Below, one piece after another: positions 58,514 through 64,000 of a stretch of 64,000 bases of DNA. How positions within the stretch are numbered: position 1 is the first letter of the stretch; each line of letters opens with the position of its first letter. Made by a program: the position numbers and the translations under genes. Where the stretch lies: NCBI GenBank assembly GCA_004794655.1, contig SMMW01000614.1:5974501-6038500 (forward strand), written 5' to 3'. Under the pieces are notes generated by a model. The model was not told the origin of the DNA, ran no database searches, and saw only the letters and a list, made by a program, of their open reading frames with translations. This DNA is from Marisa cornuarietis (taxonomy: Eukaryota; Mollusca; Gastropoda; Architaenioglossa; Ampullariidae).

Positions 58514-61500
58514 GTAAGATGCTGCTGTTTGTGTTGTTGTCGAATGTTTAGAAACTGGACAGGGGTCGTTTACGACGGAACGCGAGACATAGCGACGTAG
58601 GGGAGACTCGTAGGCGCGACGTTGTGGTCATGACTGGTTTTTGAGTGGCGAGTTGTGATTGGTCAATACAAGGTAGAGCCCCATTTGTCGTGGGTACGGT
58701 GGTTGCTCCATGAGATAAATAAACCAGTCTCCTTTTGCCAGAGGAGGGGGTCTGGCATCTTAGCTTATTTACCCGAGTCATTTTCTCGGTGCGAAGGACC
58801 TACATCAAAAGGCAGCAAAGTTTGGTTCTCGGACTTCCATTCTAAAACACGCGGACTTAACACTGGCAAGGATGTACCCAAAAGGTAGACGGAATTTATT
58901 GTTTTATTAGAACTTTGCCTCTTCTACTATAAAATTAAAAACACCTGTGGATCAAAGATGATTGTAACGCCGTCAATCCCTGTGTGTTTAGGGCTCACGC
59001 GTTATTCTGAGTCTTAAATGTATGCTGCTGCCTCTGTTGCTCGTCGTGTTACTGTATGTCCCTTAATGTGGTTCCACGCATTGATGGACGTAAAAGAAAA
59101 TGCATTTTGTTGTGCACTCGTTTTCCTATCGAGGTGGGACAGAGAGAAAAGGTTTTGAGCTGAAATGTGCCATAAACTTAACTTGAGGGAAAGTAACATT
59201 GAGCAAATGCGCGCACATCTTAGGATCGGTCCTGTGATGCTACGATGTAATAAGTTAGCGATGTAATAACTTAGCTACCACTTAGAGCAATCGCTCTGGT
59301 CTGGCTATTGATGCCATTTTATTCAAGCAAGAATTATAATAAGACGCATTAGAAGAAGTCACGAACGAAATGGAATTAATACATTCAAATAAAGTTGACT
59401 GACATGGACCGAGGCGAGCTCAATATGTGGCTAGGCCTTAAAATGATCTCTTCAGAGGTAGTTTCTCTCAATGGAAGCCTATAAGCAACTTTATGTTAGC
59501 AAGAAAATTACTTGAACTCTATGCCTCTTGCATTTCTCTGATGTTCTGCAGAGTGTAACTTAGTCCCTGTTGTGCTGATTGGAAATTCTAGTCACTTCCT
59601 CAGACGATACTTTAAATCTACAGAACGAGCGAAAAGGCAGAAAAGAGGAGGAGGGGTGGTGTACACTGTATCTATGTAAGTGTGTGAATGAATCCAGCTT
59701 CTCGCCAGTTTGAGTTATTGCAGTTTAGATGCCGTGGCATATTCTGAGGTCAGTAGTGCATATCAGAGACAGTGACAAGCAATGAGAGACATAGATTTTC
59801 TACAATAATAACAATATCACCCTATTATTGTTTGCAGGCCTGCAGTCTAGTACTTTTACAGGCTGGCCGAAGCTGCTGCTGCTGGGCATTCTACTCTTTG
59901 ACACCTCATCCTTCGCCTCGTGGTCCAGTGGTCAAGCAAAATCGCAGAATTTCGATGTGATTAACCACAGGGCGATGATAAAGGCCAGCCTTCTACAGAT
60001 TCTGGGACTAAAGTCTCTCCCTCAGCCTGTAGGGAGGAGAGAGACTCCTCCCTACATGCAGAATCTCTTTAAACAGCGGCTATTGGGCAAGTCGAGTGGT
60101 GGCAAAGACACCATCAGAAGCTTTCGCCCTTATGGTAAGTTCACACTTCATCTGTCGTGACGAAGTCTTGAGCGTTATGTCTATGGCATGCTTCTGTTTC
60201 GAGAAAATATTTGATATTTGCTGACTCTTTGCTACAGCCAGTGTCTCTTTTCCTCCTCTAAGCGTTTGAGAATAGTTTATTTGTTGTCGCATCCTTGTTT
60301 TCATTTAGAATGCTGAATAAAGCAGCGATGCTAGCTTAATGGCTTGAAGGCCAGCAAGTGACTGGGGTGAGAGGCATTTAGTTGATTGTATGTACGAAAC
60401 ATCAAAAAACACTTTTTGATCTAATTAACGTTTTTTTATATTTCGTTAACTTCTGTCAAAACGAAATACATCCAAAATAAATGTAGGTCCATCTCGCCTA
60501 CCATGCACTTTCAAGCGTCTGCTTCACTGATAAGAGAAAACAAAAATAGAACTTACTACATCTATTTCCTTGCTCTTCGCAAGTTTCAACAGTTTCCGAC
60601 TCCAATGTTGAAAACAATCAACTTCAGTAAGCCAAACAAATACGAAGTCAATCCAAAGAACGGTAAACTTCGACACCATAGTCACTCAACCCTCTAAAAT
60701 GTCACCCAAACCTTTGCATTTATTATTCAAAGCTAGTTAGCTGCACACAGAAGAGATTTTGCTGTCGTGAGACAAGTAAGAATGTTATTTTTCAAGCAAG
60801 ATCTTCGTTAAAAAATAAGGTACACCTCCTCTATCGTACATCTAGTGACTAAACGATTAAACGGATCACTGCATAAAGAGCTCGTTACCATCTGACCACC
60901 GACCCCTAAACGCCTACCAAATTGTGACGTCATCACAAAACAGTAATGAAAGATACGATTGCAATTTCTAGCTTAATCTCCAAGTTGTTTTCCTATGTTA
61001 TTGTCAGCTCGCATTCCACCCAAAGCTCACAGCTTACAATATGTTTGCAGATCACCAAGACTGCGGCTGCCCCCCTAACTCGTGTACGTGCATGTTTTTT
61101 AACATCTCGAGGATCCCAGAGACAGAGCAAGTCAGTGCTGCAAAGTTGGGGATACTTGTCGAGGGTTCTGCTACACCACAGGAGCCGGCCGCGAGTCTCG
61201 AGGTCGAAATATACCAGATAATTCACCACGGTGTCGAAATAAAACATCGACTCATAGATACACAAATAATTAGTACCTTAAAAACATCGTGGATGACTTT
61301 TAATGTGAAGCCGGCAGTCAAGAGATGGAAGCGAGGAGCTCGCTTCAACCACGGTTTAAAGATCAGGATCGTCTCCTCAAGCCCTTTCTCGTCCACGACC
61401 GAACACGTGCGATTAAAGAAGGCGGAAGACCAAACGGAGGACCAGTGGTTGCAGGAGCGCCCCATACTTGTGACCTTCACGAACGACAGACGAGGCAGCA

Positions 61501-61892
61501 GACGCAGTAGCATACGCGGCACCAGAGAGGGATCAAGGGGCAAGAGGCATGGGGACCGACAACGCACAGCCGACAACAGCCAGTGCCGCCGCCACCGAAT
61601 GTACATCGACTTCCGCCAGATAGGTTGGGGTGACTGGATTGCTGCGCCATATGGATACAACGCATATTATTGTGGCGGCGAATGTGGCTACCCTCTGGCC
61701 AGTCACCACAACCCCACCAACTACTCCATCCTGCAGACTTTGGTGAATTCTATCAATCCTCGTGCAGTATCGAAAGTGTGCTGCGTACCGACAAAAATGT
61801 CGCCCATCATGATGTTGGTGCGGGATGGGCCGAACCATGTTGTCATTAAAACATTGCAAAACATGGTGGTCGAAGAGTGTGGATGTAGATAG
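58456..61892 (+). CDS. BMP-family TGF-beta ligand (gene span, 3 coding exons)
   Basis: Exons 58456-58513, 59838-60134 and 61051-61892 join in phase 1-1 and give 399 codons including the stop, normal for BMP2/4-type precursors. The prodomain has a hydrophobic signal core (KLLLLGILLF), TPPYMQNLFKQRLL, WMTFNVKPAVKRW and RPILVTFTNDRR. An RGKR furin site is at 61536-61547. The 114-residue mature part has all seven cysteines: CRRH, CGGEC, CC, CGC. GWGDWIAAPYGYNAYYC and NMVVEECGCR are BMP-type. Secreted dimeric ligand for BMP receptors by family knowledge. Closest in feel to the Dpp/BMP2/4 group, but diverged (CGGECGYPL, LVRDGPNHVV), so the subfamily is open. The first exon is tentative. Confidence 0.85.
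59838..60134 (+). CDS. BMP-like gene, prodomain exon 2
   Basis: Acceptor attgtttgcag, donor g|gtaagt, phase 1-1, 297 bp. Signal-like core WPKLLLLGILLFDTSSFAS, then ALLQIL-like SLLQILGLKSLP and TPPYMQNLF, typical of BMP proregions. Confidence 0.82.
61051..61892 (+). CDS. BMP-like gene, exon 3: rest of prodomain and mature ligand
   Basis: Acceptor atatgtttgcag, phase 1. It begins DHQDCGCPPNSCTC, an unusual four-Cys cluster for a BMP prodomain. The cleavage site is RGKR. Mature N-terminus HGDRQRTADNSQ is polar and basic. The cystine-knot domain is complete, and an N-glycosylation sequon NYS lies after NPT. Stop TAG at 61890-61892. Confidence 0.9.
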
Positions 61893-62605
61893 TGATGGGT
61901 GTCGGGGATGGGGGTGGGGGTGGGAACATTAGTATGAAGCTGCCTGCTGTGCTGCTGCTGTTACTGAGCTACTTGTGGGCTCCTAACAAAAAGGAAACGA
62001 ACTTGACGCACCCCCAGCATATGGGAGAGAGACAGAGACAGTGTAGCTGCTTTAGTTTCATGTAAGTGCTGCAGAAATTAAACAAGCTGATAAAACAGTT
62101 TTAAATTAGGCATTCATTTGTATATATTTAATATTATTTATAATTTTGTGTGCATATACACAATATTTTTTTATAATTTTCTGTTTGAACAGATGTATAA
62201 TTATACAAATGCTATAAAGTCAATATTAGATAGAATTTACATTGTATGCTTCGTGTATAATTGTAAAAAGGAGTACGCCTGAAAGTAATAATATTTGCTG
62301 TCCAGATCCGTCAGATAAATACTGAAGAAATCATATTGTCCCAAAATCATAGCCTAACTAATGAGATTGTTCAGTAATTAGAATGTAAACTTTTTGATAT
62401 TCAAGTGTAGAGGGACGATGGACACCCATGAATTTAACTACCCCATCAAATGGTTCGTTTTTGAACATAAAATGCAATAATCTGTTAATCAATATTACAA
62501 TCCCAGGAGCCACTTTATCATTAACTTTCACAAGCGTGCTTTTTATGAGAGCGAAGATGTTATGTCAGGGCTCAAAGAGAAGATTATAAATAACAATAAG
62601 ACGTC
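61893..62605 (+). other. 3' UTR and flank of the BMP-like gene
   Basis: A G-rich stretch follows the stop. An ATTAAA variant signal lies at 62077-62082. AT-rich with no other gene. Confidence 0.45.
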
Positions 62606-62870
62606 CGCTTAGACTCGCGAGACGCCGTGCTCAGTCCGGCGGGACGATCCTCGAGCCCCTGGCTACCCAGGCGACAATATGTCGGTCATGGGCCCAGGAG
62701 TACGACGGATACCGTCGCTGAAGGTGTCGGCTATGTCCGTGACACCGACGGTGAGGACGCGTGCGGAGGGAGAAAGGGAGGAGTGTGGCTCTTCCCGGCG
62801 TCCTATCGTCTCACCAGCGGGAGCTGCCTCCCTCGAGGCATTAAACAGTGAAGGGATGTTAGGAAATAGT
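62606..62870 (+). repeat. Dispersed GC-rich repeat, copy 2
   Basis: Same family as 56650-56870 in the opposite orientation (TAGACTCGCGAGACGCC, CTCGAGCCCC, CCGTCGCTGAAGGTGTCGG). It ends in a poly-A run at 62871-62889, as a retroposed SINE would. Confidence 0.55.
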
Positions 62871-62889
62871 AAAAAAAAAAAAAAAAAAA

Positions 62890-63920
62890 TGAACGTTTAA
62901 TTGAATTGACGTGAATTTTTAGTATATATGTACAGTATATATGTTGGCATGTGCATATTTGTGATATATTGATACTTATTAAATAGTGGAAAAAGCACCG
63001 GACTTAGTTTCTCACACTGTAGCTGTTGTACTGGCTACACATATTCCCTTGCTGTAACCGTTAGCAAATATTTTAAGTTGCTATAAATTTGTTAAATGTC
63101 ACGTGGTAATGTTGCTGTTAACAATATGTTTACAAAAACAGTTACATCTTCGGCAGTGTAAGCCGGTGATAAATGCCTTTTAGAAACAGCCCTGCTCTAG
63201 GAAAAAAGTCTAATTCCTCCTTCCATGCATGTATATACGTGCTCGCATGTGTTTTAGTATGTATACGAGGGCAGTCAATGGTCAATCGGAAATGTTTGGG
63301 TAATGTAAAGTGCATGTAAAAGAGAGAGAGTGTGTGCGTGGCGGGTTGAGAGATTATGTATGAGGATGAATGAGAGCGGGTGTGAACGTGTATATAAATA
63401 ATAATAATGATTTATATGGCGCCTTTCAAAAGATTGCGTTACATAAATCCTATAGACTAAATCATTAACAACTGTGGACTCATACTCGCTTATAACAGAC
63501 ACGCTCACTTCTACACCATACACAGAGTAAATTACAGACATATATATGTATATATATATATATATATTTAATGTCTCAAAAGCCCTTGGAGGGGAAAGGA
63601 ATAACAAAGAATAGTGAGTAAGGTTTGAGTACGTTACTACAGCGGCCAAAAAAAATCAGTTCCTACCTCTCTCTCTATATATATATATATAGTCTGGTTG
63701 CACAATATGAAGTGCTGGACACTAATATGCTCTAAAATTAGCCGTTTTTATTAAAAGAACAAAATAAATCCAGGCTAAGCTGAGCATAAGAGTACATGTC
63801 CTAAAAAGGTTTATTTTTCTGCAAACTAATGTGTGTCTGTTATATACACAAGTCAGGATCACACCAAGTTCTTTTCCTCTTTTGTGATGGATACAATTGA
63901 AAAATGTCTGCACGGCTACT
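62890..63920. other. AT-rich flank with simple repeats
   Basis: No gene recognised. TA microsatellites lie at about 63539-63568 and 63674-63692, and an AAT/'tatatggcgcc' repeat tail near 63398-63440. Confidence 0.5.
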
Positions 63921-63924
63921 GGAT

Positions 63925-64000
63925 GTGAGATGAACAGGTGTTCCGAGACGCGATCTCAGCCCAGGGGCTTAAACCCTCCTGACCACCAGGCCGCCGCTCA
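63925..64000 (-). repeat. Possible tRNA-derived SINE head at the window edge
   Basis: On the minus strand: GCGGCCTGGTGGTCAGGAGG (box A-like) and GGGCTGAGATCGCG (box B-like). It is cut by the window end. Confidence 0.35.

Noticed and set aside
61223..61859. Long minus-strand readings antisense to the BMP-like exon
   Set aside because: They are shadows of the well-supported plus-strand coding exon.

Overview
This window is animal nuclear DNA: AT-rich, with small symmetric exons, kilobase introns, GT-AG junctions, tRNA-derived SINEs, LINE fragments, LTR and TIR transposons and many microsatellites. The gene content and repeat style (long CA/GT runs, AAT-tailed LINE/SINE copies, many MITEs) suggest an invertebrate, probably a mollusc and perhaps a gastropod. 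The phylum is an inference, not a measurement.

Positions 1-28072 (+) hold the 3' part of one large secreted or cell-surface protein gene. Seventeen thrombospondin type 1 (TSP1) exons are followed by four exons of a fibrinogen-like domain of the kind seen in contactin-associated proteins. Fifteen consecutive TSP1 exons are each exactly 165 bp and phase 1-1. The stop is at 26595-26597. A second, homologous terminal exon lies 1.4 kb further on (28017-28072) and looks like an alternative last exon. The gene starts upstream of the window.

Positions 28073-36860 hold no recognised gene. They contain a hAT-like element with a perfect 8-bp target duplication and a PIF/Harbinger-like element inside it, a mariner-type MITE, a 19-bp minisatellite and a SINE.

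Positions 36863-45280 (+) hold a complete ten-exon pancreatic-lipase-family gene with TATA box, signal peptide, Ser/Asp/His triad, lid and PLAT domain. Its first intron contains an LTR retroelement fragment on the minus strand. That fragment encodes a gag capsid and zinc knuckle followed by a Lin28-like cold-shock domain and tandem CCHC knuckles, all frame-broken. This gag plus Lin28 cassette is the most unusual item in the window.

Positions 47437-53750 look like one large DNA transposon with CCCAGCAAACACGCAA termini. It carries a minus-strand, at least ten-exon gene resembling the DUF4806 family, and it has itself been invaded by at least three foldback or TIR elements.

Positions 53751-58455 are repeats only. 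Positions 58456-61892 (+) hold a BMP-family TGF-beta ligand gene with prodomain exons, an RGKR cleavage site and a complete seven-cysteine mature domain. The rest, to 64000, is 3' UTR and repeats. The three host genes share a strand, but nothing in the sequence ties them into one pathway.
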